Source: Ovis canadensis
Taxonomy: Eukaryota > Chordata > Mammalia > Artiodactyla > Bovidae
Assembly (NCBI RefSeq): GCF_042477335.2
Contig: NC_091257.1
Location: 46,780,501-46,844,500 of the forward strand
Direction: 5' to 3'
Length of the DNA stretch: 64,000 nt
Under the pieces are notes generated by a model, which ran no database searches, was not told the origin of the DNA, and saw nothing but the letters and a program-made list of their open reading frames with translations. Shown one piece after another: positions 11,460 through 21,892 of the stretch. The stretch's first letter is position 1, and the number at the start of each line of letters is the position of its first letter. A program made the position numbers and the translations under genes.

Positions 11460-12060
11460 AGTCGCGCCCCTCAGCGGGTCCTGAAGACACTGGGTTCCTG
11501 TCTGTGTGGACAGGACCCAGAGTTTTCCAGAAGCTGAAGCCTCAGTGTGTTCTGAGGACAACGACCTCCTGTCTGTGTCCCCTCAGCCAGGCGTCGTCCA
11601 GAACTCAAAGCCGTGGCGTGGAGACTCCCAGATCCAGGTCAACCAAAGTTGTGACGATAACTGGCCTTGCAGGAGGCCACAAGTTACTATGAGATTCCGT
11701 GAAAAGAGGCTGTGGGTGCTGAGGCCGACATGGTGCGCAGTGGGAGGACCGACGTGGTTTCACAGGTGGGTTGGCCTCCTAGTGTCCATCCGTTAAGGGC
11801 GGGGCTGTCATGAGCGGGGCGGGGCTTTCCACGGGCGGGGTCGGGGTGGAGTGGGGCGGGGGCGGGGTGGGGCGGGGGTGGGGCGGGGGCGGGGTGGGGC
11901 GGGGTGGGGCGGGGCGGGGCGGGGCGGGGCGGGGCGGGGCGGGGCGGGGCGGGGTCGCTCCACCCATCCCTCGGGGCCCCAGGGCAGCTTAGTTGCGGCA
12001 GAGTGGAGATAGGCAGCCTGGGGTTGGGGCTCCACGGGGACCTGGGCTCCATTGCATGCG
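11460..12060. other. Isolated GC- and CpG-rich block
   Basis: CpG density rises abruptly (cagtcgcgcccctcagcggg; gaggaccgacgtgg) in AT-rich flank about 27 kb below the HACD1 stop. It contains the G-rich array at 11832-11955. Open frames of about 100 aa on both strands show no recognisable family. It could be an orphan CpG island, an old LTR or only a tandem array with GC-rich shoulders. Confidence 0.6.
11832..11955 (+). repeat. G-rich tandem array (ggggc / ggggtggggc)n
   Basis: Irregular pentamer/decamer units of ggggc and ggggt, more than 20 G-runs of four or more on the + strand. The C-strand reads (gcccc)n. G-quadruplex potential is obvious. Confidence 0.95.
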
Positions 12061-12689
12061 AGCAGCACCGTCAAAAACATTAAAAAAAAAAACAAAAACA
12101 AAACTGGAGGCCCTTTTATCAATAGGCACCAGCCCATGGGCACCTTGTAGAAAAAGCAAATCTGTGATATATCTATTTCCTTTGAAAAATATGGAAGTTC
12201 TTCAGCAGCCTGTTTGCTTTACCTCCTGGGCACCAGCATTCTTCAGTATTTGCTTTGGCTTTATGAAAAAGTCTTTGCCAGTGGAACCTCTGTGAGTGCC
12301 ACGGTCACATCTGGCCCATAAAACTTCCTACATGTGAATCTGTACATCTTTTCTGTTGGGCTCCCTGGATACAGACAGGCTCATTGTTCTCCGACGCCGT
12401 ATGTGAAATATGACACAGCCATGGGAGAGAGTCTGGATCCCCAGTCACTGTTTGGAGCGAGCTGCTCACAATCCATTGTTGACTTTATAGTAAGTTTCTA
12501 AGACATTTGTATATACTAGTTAGAAGTGCTAGTTCTCCTCTGCTACCCCTTGACTTTTAGTTTGAGGTTTCTAATTAACTTTAGCAAGCAGTTGGTAAGA
12601 GATAAGCTGAACCTTTGTCCTGCAAAAATTCCACATCAGAACTTTGTAGTTCCCATGCACATAACCCTGATTCTATAAGGATAACCCTT
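12061..12689. other. Unassigned intergenic sequence
   Basis: Starts with an A-rich tract at about 12080-12100; no gene or repeat recognised. Confidence 0.35.
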
Positions 12690-12815
12690 TCCCTAAGGAT
12701 GTTAATTCGACTTAGTATGGCAACCATTTTGCAGTATATACTTAGGCTGGATTATTCTTGTACACCTGAAACCAATATAATGTTATAAGTCAGTTATATT
12801 TCAATTAAAAAGAAA
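12690..12815 (+). repeat. L1 3' tail remnant
   Basis: ttgtacacctgaaaccaata, taatgttataagtcagttat then caattaaaa, the usual L1 3' terminal sequence of artiodactyls. Confidence 0.65.
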
Positions 12816-13690
12816 ACTTCCAATTTGTGCTCTGCCACGCCCCTTCTTCTTATGTTTTCACCTAAGCAAAAACTCATACTTTTGGTGTCTAATTATCATA
12901 TCAATAAGCATTTGAAAATGTCCTACCTGATATGTTTGGAAGCAGGAGCATCACTGGTTGACTGCTCCACAACCAGTTAAACCAGGTGGGTGTTTGGCAG
13001 ACATAGGTAACCTATCTAGCAGCCAAAGGAAGGTAAGAGCAAGGAAAAAGATGTCTGAGAGTTTATGGCCAGGAAACACATTCATGTGTTGAAATTCAAT
13101 CCCTGTGTCTCTTATGATTCAAAGAGTTTAAAAGTCAGCGTGGTTTGGAAAATTCCAAGAGTACAAAGGCTTTGAAGGAGAAGGCTAAAAAGAGTGGTCC
13201 AATTTCTTGGCACCACCAGATTGAGTTGACAGAGTGTACTATCCTCAGCAGGGATGATAACACAGGGACACAGGCCAGCACTGGCGACCTCCTCCCATGC
13301 AGACGTCACTCTTGATCTTGGCATGATTCTGAGTCCTTAGCATAGCACCCCAGCAGCCACTAACCATCAATCAGTGAGTCGAACATGAGAGATTGCCTCC
13401 ACTGCTCCAAAGCCTAGGAATTTTCTCTAAAACTCCTGCAATTTTAGTTAAAGGCTGTTTGCCCTCAGACAGTGGAGAGGGCCTTACAGAGCTGACAAAA
13501 TTATTTAAGTGCCTTGAAACAGGAGCACAGAATCGGAAATAGGAACTTTCAAAGCAAAAAGGAAAATACTTTCAAAATCTTAAAAATCACAGATTTCACC
13601 ATTAACTTTACCTGATACAAATAGAAGTGTGTAACTTTCCATCTGTTTAACTTATCAATTCAATTAATCTAATCAAAATTGACGTGTGAT
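12816..13690. other. Unassigned unique intergenic sequence
   Basis: No gene or confident repeat in about 870 bp. Confidence 0.4.
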
Positions 13691-14228
13691 CGAAGTATTA
13701 TTTTTTTAAATTTTCATTGAGATGTAATTGATTTACAGTGTTGTGTTGGTTTCAGATATACAGTAAAGTGAATTATTTATACAAATATATATACGTATGT
13801 GTGTGTTAGTCACTCAATCATGTCTGACTCTTTGCTGACCCCACAGACTGTAGCCCGCCAGGCTTCTCTGTCCATGGGATTCTCCAGGCAAGGTTACTGG
13901 AGTGGGTTGCATACCCTTCTCCAGAGGATCTTCCTGACTCAGGGCTTGAATAGGTATATATATTTATTATGTATGTCTATATCTGTATATGTCTCTCTCT
14001 CTATATATATATAATATATATAATAATGTGTATATGTCAGTTCCAATCTCCCAATTTATCCCTCCCCCCCTTTACCCTCTGGTAACCATAGCCTATTTTC
14101 TACATCTGTAACTCTATTTCAGTTTTGTAGATAAGTTCATTTGTAGCCTTTTATTAGATTCCACAAATAAGATTTGTCTTTCTCTGTCTGACTTACTTCA
14201 CTCAGTATGAGAATCTTCAGGTTCAGTA
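13691..14228 (-). repeat. L1 3' UTR, reverse, interrupted by a Bov-tA
   Basis: Reverse L1 tail (tcattgagatgtaattgatt; ggtttcagatatacagtaaa) and, after the SINE, the 3' UTR with agattccacaaataag and ttcactcagtatgag. Confidence 0.82.
13803..13949 (-). repeat. Bov-A/Bov-tA SINE nested in L1
   Basis: ttagtcactcaatcatgtct through ctccagaggatcttcctgac; tRNA head truncated. Confidence 0.9.
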
Positions 14229-15082
14229 TTAGTTATTTTTATACTTAACCAATACTTGACAGTTTTTCTAGAAAAAGTACTATTAAACAACACCCAAATT
14301 AAATATCAACTATAATATGACAACATGTATGGATTGCTTCACCCCCTTGTCTCTACAGGTCCCCTTTCTATCACAATGTGCCCTGTTCAGAATGACCATC
14401 ATATATTAGTTTTGTATCTACTTCTATTTCATAATCTAGGCTCTTCCTACACCTCCATCCTCATGTTCATCACTTCTCGGAAGGTACTGTACCAGCCACA
14501 AAGAACTACTTGGAGTTTCCCAAATTCCTCCAGAACAGTATGCCCACGGCTGCAATAGCCTCTACCCAACATGACCCGTCCCATCTCTTCCACTTGCATG
14601 GAACCCACATAAGCCTCCAAGCCACCTGACCACCTCTGTGGACTCTTTACTGGGTTAGCTGCCTCTCTTCTGTGCCCGCCTCCACTCCGCCATAGCATCC
14701 TCACAAAGCACTCAGCACACATAGTTTTAGTTCCAAGCTGACTTTTTAACGGACTGTGACACCCTTAAGAGTAGGTTAAACCTCCCATCTTTCCATGCCC
14801 AGAGCACAGTGTTAACATATAGTTGTTTAATGAATTTGTTATGTGATTGGTTGGGTGATTTCTGCAGATCAGAGCTGTTTTGAAAAATGATGCCCAAATC
14901 ACTTGTTAACCTAACTACACACCTCAGAAATTTTTAGTTTGCAAAACTCAGTGAAGCAGCATGATTACTAAGATCTTGTAGATTTTAGATTTGTTAAGAC
15001 TAGGCTTTTTTTTTTCAATTACAATTTACCAGCAGTAGTTTACCAGAAGTTCCTAATGAAGCGCTTCTCTTTACTCATCAGA
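14229..15082. other. Mostly unassigned; L2 3' end at about 14690-14850
   Basis: The part around 14790-14850 (gcccagagcacagtgttaac..tttaatgaattt) resembles the + strand L2 3' terminus. The rest is not identified. Confidence 0.4.
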
Positions 15083-15475
15083 TGCTATTTACAATAGTCA
15101 AGACATGGAAAAAAACTTAAATGTCTATTGACAGATGAACGGATAAAAAAGATTTTATATACACAATGGAATACTACTCAGCCATAAAAAAAGAATGAAA
15201 TAATGCCATTTGCAGCAACATGAATGGACTTAGAAATTATCATACTAAGTGAAGTAATTCAGGAAGAGAAAGAAATACCATATGATATTGCTTATATATC
15301 AACTCAAAAATATGATACAGATCAACCTATCTACAAAACAGAAACAGACTCACAGACATAGAGAACAGACTTGTGGTTGCCAAGGAGGAGTGTGGAAAGG
15401 AAGAGTTGGACTGGAAGTTGAGATTATCAGATGTGAGCTTTTATGTATAGAATGAATAAGCAGTAAGGATAAACT
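15083..15475 (+). repeat. L1 3' UTR fragment
   Basis: tttacaatagtcaagacatg, ggaatactactcagccataa and agacttgtggttgccaagga are diagnostic of the ruminant L1 3' end. Confidence 0.88.
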
Positions 15476-16049
15476 TTAATGCCTATCATTCTAATGAAGA
15501 CTTTAAGTTTCACCAGATAAGAATTCATCTTTTCCCTGGTGCATTAAAGTGTGGGTGAAGATTTGCACTTAGGCTCTGAGACGATGATCAGCCAGTCTCC
15601 TGCCAGACTGGCCAACAACTGGAGAATGAGACCATGGACTTTTCCCTTACAACATCTCCAACACAGGCAAAGAAGTAGATTCCATGAGTCCCTCTTCATG
15701 GACCAAAATAGCTGTAACAGGTGATCAGAGCCCTAATTCCCATGGCAATGACTTTTAGGCTAGGAATGCACTCTAAGGGTACATACTGTCTTAAAAGAAT
15801 AAATCCAGCTACCCAGAGAAGGAAAGGATCCGACCTAAGGCACGTCTGATTGTTCTTTATCATCCAAAAAGGAAGATCCTCACCTGGAGTCTTTCTACTT
15901 CTAGAACAAGATCAGAAAACTACAGCCTGATTGCTAAACCCACCCACCACTCCTTGCTATAAACAATTTTTAAATTAAAATAATTATATTTTCCCTCCCC
16001 GATGTACTCACATTTCTATGGGCCTCTACTTAGCACTCAATATTGATTG
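15476..16049. other. Unassigned unique intergenic sequence
   Basis: No gene or confident repeat. Confidence 0.35.
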
Positions 16050-16562
16050 CTGTTTTTCAGTTGCTAAGTCATGTCTGACTCTTTGCGACCCCATGAACTG
16101 CAGCACACCAGGCTTCCCTGTCCTTCACTATCTCATGGAGTTTGCTCAAATTCATGTCCATTGAGTTGGTGATGCCATCCAACCATCTCATTCTCTGTTG
16201 CCCCCTTCTCCTCCTGCCCTCTATCTTTCCCAGCATCAGGGTCTTTTCCAATGTGTTGGCTCTACACATCAGGTGGCCAAAGTATTTGGAGCTTCAGCTT
16301 CAGCATCAGTCCTTTCAGTGAATACTCAGGGTTGATATCCTTTAGGATTGACTGCTTTGATCTCTTTGCTGTCCAAGGGACATTCAAGAGTCTTCTTCAG
16401 CACCACAATTCAAAAGTATTAATTCTTTGATGCTCAGCCTTTTTTATGGTCCAACTCTCACATCCATACATGACTACTGGAAAAAAAAACGTAACTCTGA
16501 CTAGATAGACCTTTGTCAGCAAAGTGATCTCTCTGTTTTTTAATACACTGTCTAGGTTCATC

Positions 16563-16822
16563 ACGGAGAAGGCAATGGCACCCCACTCCAGTACTCTTGC
16601 CTGGAAAATCCCATGGATGGAGGAGCCTGGTAGGCTGCAGTCCATAAGGCTGCTAAGAGTTGGACACGAATGAGTGACTTCACTTTCACTTTTCACTTTC
16701 ATGTATTGGAGAAGGAAATGGCAACCCACTCCAGTGTTCTTGCCTGGAGAATCCCAGGGACAGAGGAGCCCGGTAGGAGGCCATCTATGCGGTCGCACAG
16801 AGTCAGACACAACTGCAGCGAC

Positions 16823-16854
<32 letters not shown>

Positions 16855-16856
16855 TT
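16563..16856 (+). repeat. Bov-A2 SINE with an expanded (CAG)10 tail
   Basis: Dimeric Bov-A2 from ggagaaggcaatggcacccc to the terminal CAG run. The flanking ttcatca on both sides is the probable target duplication. Confidence 0.93.
16824..16853 (+). repeat. (CAG)10 microsatellite
   Basis: Ten uninterrupted CAG units at the 3' end of the Bov-A2; the normal tail has only three or four. Likely polymorphic. Confidence 0.95.
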
Positions 16857-17081
16857 CATCATAGCTTTTCTTCCAAGGAGCAAGCATCTTTTAATTTCAT
16901 GGCTACAGTCACTGTCCACAGTGATTTTGGATCCCAAGAAAAGAAAGTCTATCACTGTTTCCATTTTTTCCCCATCTATTTGCCCTGAAGTGTTGGGACC
17001 AGATCCCATGATCTTAGTGTCTGGAATGTTGAATTAAAAAAAAAAAAACTGTATTGGTTTTATATACATATATATGTATAC

Positions 17082-17293
17082 GGGGCTTCCCTGGTGGCTC
17101 AGAGGTTAAAGCGTCTGCCTGCAATGCGGGAGACCTGGGTTCGATCCCTGGGTCGGGAAGATCCCCTGGAGAAGGAAATGGCAACCCACTCCAGTATTCT
17201 TGCCCAGAGAACCCCATGGACGGAGGAGCCTGGTAGGCTACAGTCCATGGGGTCGCAAAGAGTCGGACACAACTGAGCAACTTCACTTAACTT
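17082..17293 (+). repeat. Bov-tA SINE, well preserved
   Basis: Full head (ggggcttccctggtggctca..ggttcgatccctgggtcggg) and tail (gagtcggacacaactgagca); very close to consensus, hence fairly young. Confidence 0.95.
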
Positions 17294-17342
17294 CTATATA
17301 TGTATATATAAAGGATATATATATATATATATATATATATAT
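17294..17342. repeat. (TA)n microsatellite at a SINE tail
   Basis: Tatata tract with about 14 uninterrupted units after an imperfect start. Confidence 0.9.
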
Positions 17343-18393
17343 CCTTTTGGATAGTGGCCTACTGTATGAGAATGCAGATTTTTTTTTTATTGCCCACTCT
17401 CTACAGTACCCAGCAGAGCACAGCTCAGAATAGATCCTCAATAAATATCCATGGTAGGCTTAAATTGCAAATTGCTCCTGCAGTGACAAGAGTCTTAATA
17501 TTGAGAAAAGATTTTCAGAATTTGTGGTTGGTCCCCACCCACACATACCAGTACACACACATGTTATTTTTCAAATGCATTTTCTTTTATTGGGTATTAT
17601 TATTATCATAGTCTGTTTAGAAAAAAAAAACCCACCAAATCAATGTAAGTTTTTTAAAGGTCATATTCAGATACTCTCCATAAATATAAGCCTCTCTGGA
17701 GCAACACTTAGAAAACATTGCAAAGTAAATTAGATGTTTTGTTCCTTTGAGGCCAAGTATGTTTTCATTTCTGTGAGCAAATAAAAAAATATTGATTTTT
17801 CCCTTTCTTTTACTAAGAAAAATTCTTTAAAATACAATAGGCAAACTGCTTCCATGCTACAGAAAACCAAATGTCTAAGGGCACTGAAATAGAAAAATTA
17901 GTACTGCATCTCATAACTTAAGGCTATCTGAAGGGAAAACTGATGAATGCTGTGATTTGAAAACTTGAGGCTGGCTAGTTTTTTTTCCCGCTTAATATAA
18001 GAAATGCCTCCAGTACCCACTTCACTTCCATATATTAATATTATTGGCATGAATGTCTTTTCCTACTAGATTGCTGTCCTCAGAGCCTCACTTCACTCCT
18101 ATGTATTGAAATTATTGGTATGTTTTTCTTCACTAGATTATAAATTCCTTGAGGGTTATATTCTTGAAAGTTGTTGGAATTTATAAATGGATTTTTCCTC
18201 ACTAGACTTTAAGTTTCTGGAGGGCAGGAACTGTCCTTTATGTATATTCCACCAGCACTGACCATTGATCTTTGCACAGAGCATTCACTCAACAAATGTG
18301 AAATTCATCTTGTCCCATGGCTACTACTCTATTTGACTTCCTTTGTTTGCTAAAAGGACCTATCCCAGACTTAGAATCTTGTATTAACCGTAA
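17343..18393. other. Mostly unassigned; two L2-type 3' ends
   Basis: L2-like 3' termini on + at about 17390-17455 (agcagagcacagctc..cctcaataaatat) and 18190-18302 (ggagggcaggaactgtcctt..cactcaacaaatg). No gene. Confidence 0.45.
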
Positions 18394-18610
18394 CGGGACT
18401 TCCCTGGTGGCTCAGATGGTAAAGAATCTGCCTGCAATGTAGGAGACCGGCTTTCAATCCCCAAGTTGAGAAGATCCCCTAGAGAAGGGAATGGCTACCC
18501 ACTCCAGTATTCTTGCCTGGAGAATTCCATGGACAGAGAAGACTGGCGGGCTACAGCCCATGGGGTCGTAGAGAGTTGGACACAACTGGGTGACTAACAC
18601 ACACACTTTC
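18394..18610 (+). repeat. Bov-tA SINE
   Basis: gggacttccctggtggctca head through ggacacaactgggtgactaa, tail (CA)n. Confidence 0.94.
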
Positions 18611-18664
18611 ATTAACTGTAATGGAGGTTCAGAAGCTGTAGCACAGATCCAAAGTAACAGTCAT

Positions 18665-18870
18665 GCATTTATTTATAAACTTTTAATTTTATATTTGAGT
18701 ATAGCCGACATAACAACGTGATAATTTCACATTGTGATAATTTTAAGTGGACACCAAAGGGACTCAGCCATACGTATACACGTATCCATTCTCCCCCAAA
18801 CTCCCCTCCCATCCAGGCTGCTACAAAACATTGAGCAGAGTTACCATGCTTTATGGTAGGTCCTTGTTAA
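18665..18870 (-). repeat. L1 3' UTR fragment
   Basis: Reverse: gagtatagccgacataacaa, then tctcccccaaactcccctcc and aacattgagcagag. Confidence 0.8.
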
Positions 18871-18879
18871 TCATCATAG

Positions 18880-19002
18880 TTTATTTAATTTTTACTTTTT
18901 TGACTGCATTGCATGGCTTAAGGTATCTTAGTTCCCTGACCAAAGATCAAACCCAGACCCTCAGCAATGAAAACACAGACTGCGAGGGAATTCCCCAAAG
19001 TA
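18880..19002 (-). repeat. CHR-type SINE
   Basis: Reverse: ttgactgcattgcatggctt, atcttagttccctgaccaaa, gatcaaacccagaccctc, ending ggaattccc. Confidence 0.8.
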
Positions 19003-19799
19003 ATATTTGAAATGATCCAGGTGTAAGCTTCCCTCCAGGGGAGCCCTACCTGGGCAGGTGACTCTGGGATGCTGTGTACTCATTTGTCCTGATGTCTGTT
19101 GCATAATTCTATGGGGTCCGGTTCACACTGTGGGCCCTGGGAAGGATACCCACTATGTCATTTCCAACTGCACAGTCATATTCGGCAGCCCTGTACCAGC
19201 TCCACAATGGGAGAAATCCATGCTCCTATTTCCTATTGCTCTGTTATTTCTGGGGAGCTCCAAGCTGGATTGCTCCAAGCATCATGCTCCAAGATGGATT
19301 GCTGCCACTGCATCCACATTTCATTAAGAGCAGAATTACTGGAAGCTGCATGTGTCACTGCTCCTCATATGCCATCATCTAGAACTTAGTCATACAGGCA
19401 TGCCTGGATGTAAGGGACCGTGGGAAATACCTTTATTCCCTGTGGCAAGTTGTACCTCAAGGGTTCAATTACCATAAAGGAGGAGAGCAGATTTGGGGGA
19501 TGACTATAAGTCTCAATTACAAAGCAGAATGTCACCTTCCATTTGTCACTTAACGTTTCTAGTTCTGCAATCTTTATTCCAGCTCTCAGTCTCCTCTATT
19601 CCTAATAACCAGGAGAACTTCATTTGCTGCCTGAATCTCTGCAGTATCACCTGTGAAGAATGACAGCTTTGTTTCTCTCTTCCTCATGCTTTTTCCTCCT
19701 CTCATGTCACTAGGCAGGACCTCCAGGCCAAAGCTGAATTGAAAACGTAATAGCAGACATATGTTTCCTGTTATGAGAAGGGAAACATTCACTAGAGCA
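19003..19799. other. Unassigned sequence, possibly an old mammalian repeat
   Basis: About 19300-19450 has a pattern I associate with ancient interspersed repeats (ccatcatctagaacttagtc, gggaccgtgggaaat) but I cannot name it. No gene. Confidence 0.3.
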
Positions 19800-20205
19800 C
19801 TAGTCCTCAACCTTTTTGGCACCAGGGACTGGTTTCGTGGAAGACAATTTTTCCACAGACAGGGGCGGATGGTGATTTCAGGATGAATCAAAGTGAAAGT
19901 GAAAGTCTCTCAGTCATGCCCGACTCTTTGTGACCCCATGGACTGTAGCCTGCCAGGCTCCTCTGTCCATGGAATTCTCCAGGCCAGAATACTGGAGCGG
20001 ATAGCCGTCCCCTTCTCCAGGGGATCTTTCCAACTCAGGGATCAAACCCAGGTCTCCTGCACTGCAGGCAGATTCTTTACTGTCTGAGCCACCAGGGATG
20101 ATTCAAGTTCATTACATTTATTGTGCACTTTATTTCTATTGTTATTACATCAGCTCCACCTCGAGCATCAGGCATTAGATCCTGGAGGCTGGGAACCCCT
20201 TCCCT
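19800..20205. mobile_element. MER1-like hAT-Charlie remnant split by a Bov-tA
   Basis: tagtcctcaacctttttggc, gcaccagggactggtttcgt and gacaatttttccacag, then, past the SINE, tcattacatttattgtgcac and gcatcaggcattagatcc. Confidence 0.7.
19886..20098 (-). repeat. Bov-tA SINE inserted in the MER1 copy
   Basis: Reverse full-length copy. Flanks ggatgaatcaa (left) and gggatgattcaa (right) are a recognisable target duplication. Confidence 0.93.
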
Positions 20206-20805
20206 ACATCACCTTCATTAAATATGACATCTGCTGTGCTTTTTTGTAGATAAAAGGTACTCGTTTAAGAAAATCCCTTTCATTTTCAACTTAAAGCACA
20301 GCGTAGCTACAACCAAGAGTTTCTAGCGATAAAGTACCTTTGGGACTCCAGGATCCCCTTTCTAATGCCTCTGAGATTTCCTTGGATACTTAGAGACTCA
20401 ACAGTCTCCTGCTTGAGTCTTTCTATTAAACAAACTCTGGCTTTCTGTCAATAGGATATACATTTAAGACATTTAATCTCTATCAGTATAGCAATGTTTT
20501 GTCATTTGTTTTATTCATTCATGTACTCTTTATTTCACAAAAGATTTTAGAAGATTTATTTATTATATATACCAAACTGGGAAAATAGAAATACAGATAG
20601 AAAATAACTTCATGAAATGTCTAGCTAGTATAGAAAATCATCACTAGGGTGTAATTAACACATAACCTTATACAGATCACATGCTATAGTATTATTAAAA
20701 TTGACCTGTAAATTTTTTGGATGTTCTTTATAATCAGTTTTGTACTGACTGTAAGAAACAAGTGCATCAGTTATTCACAGAAAATAAAAGATTTCCTAGC
20801 ACTTC
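20206..20805. other. Unassigned intergenic sequence
   Basis: AT-rich, no gene or confident repeat. Confidence 0.35.
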
Positions 20806-21674
20806 AGTTCAGTTCAGTTCAGTCGCTCAGTTGTGTCTGACTCTTTGCAACTGCATGAATCGCAGCAAGCCAGGCCTCCCTGTCATCACCAACTCCCGGA
20901 GTTCACTCAAACTCACGTCCATCGAGTCCGTGATGCCACCCAAGCCATCTTACCCTCTGTCGTCCCCTTCTCCTCCTGCCCTCAATCCCTCACAGCATCA
21001 GAGTCTTTTCCAATGAGTCAACTCTTCACGTGAGGTGGCCAAAGTATTGGAGTTTCAGCTTCAACATCAGTCCTTCCAATGAACATCCAGGACTGATCTC
21101 CTTTAGGATGGACTGGTTGGATCTCCTTGCAGTCCAAGGGACTCTCAACAGTCTTCTCCAACACCACAGTTCGAAAGCATCAATTCTTCGGCGCTCAGCT
21201 TTCTTCACAGTCCAACACTCACATCCATACATGACTACTGGAAAAACCATAGCCTTGACTAGACAGACCTTTGTTGGCAAAGTAATGTCTCTGTTTTTAA
21301 TATGCTATCTAGGTTGGTCATAAATTTCCTTCCAAGGAGTAAGCATCTTTTAATTTCATTGCTGCAATCACCATCTGCAGTGATTTTGGAGCCTCTAAAA
21401 TGAAGTCTGCCACTGTTTCCACTGTTGCCCCATCTATTTCCCATGAAGTGATGGGAACAGATGCCATGATCTTAGTTTTCTAAATGTTGAGCTTTAAGCC
21501 AACTTTTTCAGTCTCCTCTTTCACTTTCATCAAGAGGCTTTTTAGTTCCTCCTCACTTTCTGCCATAAGGGTGATGTCATCTGCATATCTGAGGTTATTG
21601 ATATTTCTCCCAGCAATCTTGATTCCAGCTTGTGCTTCTTCCAGCCCAGCGTTTCTCATTATGTTTCCTAACAC
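20806..21674 (-). repeat. BovB 3' part, reverse
   Basis: Starts with the tandem cagttcagttcagttcagt terminus and reads back to the RT motif-C region: the minus-strand frame at 21480-21674 contains LRYADDITLMAESEEELKS. 5'-truncated. Confidence 0.95.
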
Positions 21675-21892
21675 TTAGGATTTGGAAAAAATTCTTTAAT
21701 CTCTTCATATAGGTAATGTAGAGGATATTATCCATACTCAGAGAAATGCAGAAGCAGATTGCCTGTGATGGCTTATTGATTCCTTCAAGGTAATAGGGCA
21801 TTTCCAGAGAAAAACTCACTAAACACAATTTTTCAAGCTACCTAAATATTTGGGACTAAGTAGCCAGTTACTAAATTAGCCAGTTAGCTAGT

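Larger units (their letters stand above)
16050..17032 (-). repeat. BovB 3' part, reverse, split by a Bov-A2
   Basis: Begins with the shared BovB/Bov-A terminus (ttgctaagtcatgtctgact), runs through tcagcatcagtcctttcag and ctttgctgtccaagggacat, and resumes after the SINE at 16857. A 7-bp ttcatca flanks the insertion. Confidence 0.93.

Noticed and set aside
11687..12143. Pro/Arg- and Gly-rich open frames of 60-121 aa across the ggggc array
   Set aside because: They are translations of the tandem repeat in different frames, with no start context or domain.
16397..16810. A 137-aa reverse open frame
   Set aside because: It runs from a Bov-A2 SINE into a BovB fragment; it is not a gene.
17100..17160. 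tRNA-like A and B boxes (for example ggttcgatccc)
   Set aside because: They belong to tRNA-derived SINE heads repeated throughout the window; none folds as an intact tRNA gene with its own context.
20806..20830. Short tandem cagtt repeat resembling a CRISPR-like or satellite array
   Set aside because: It is the usual terminal (cagtt)n of BovB elements and recurs at 27418; no spacers.
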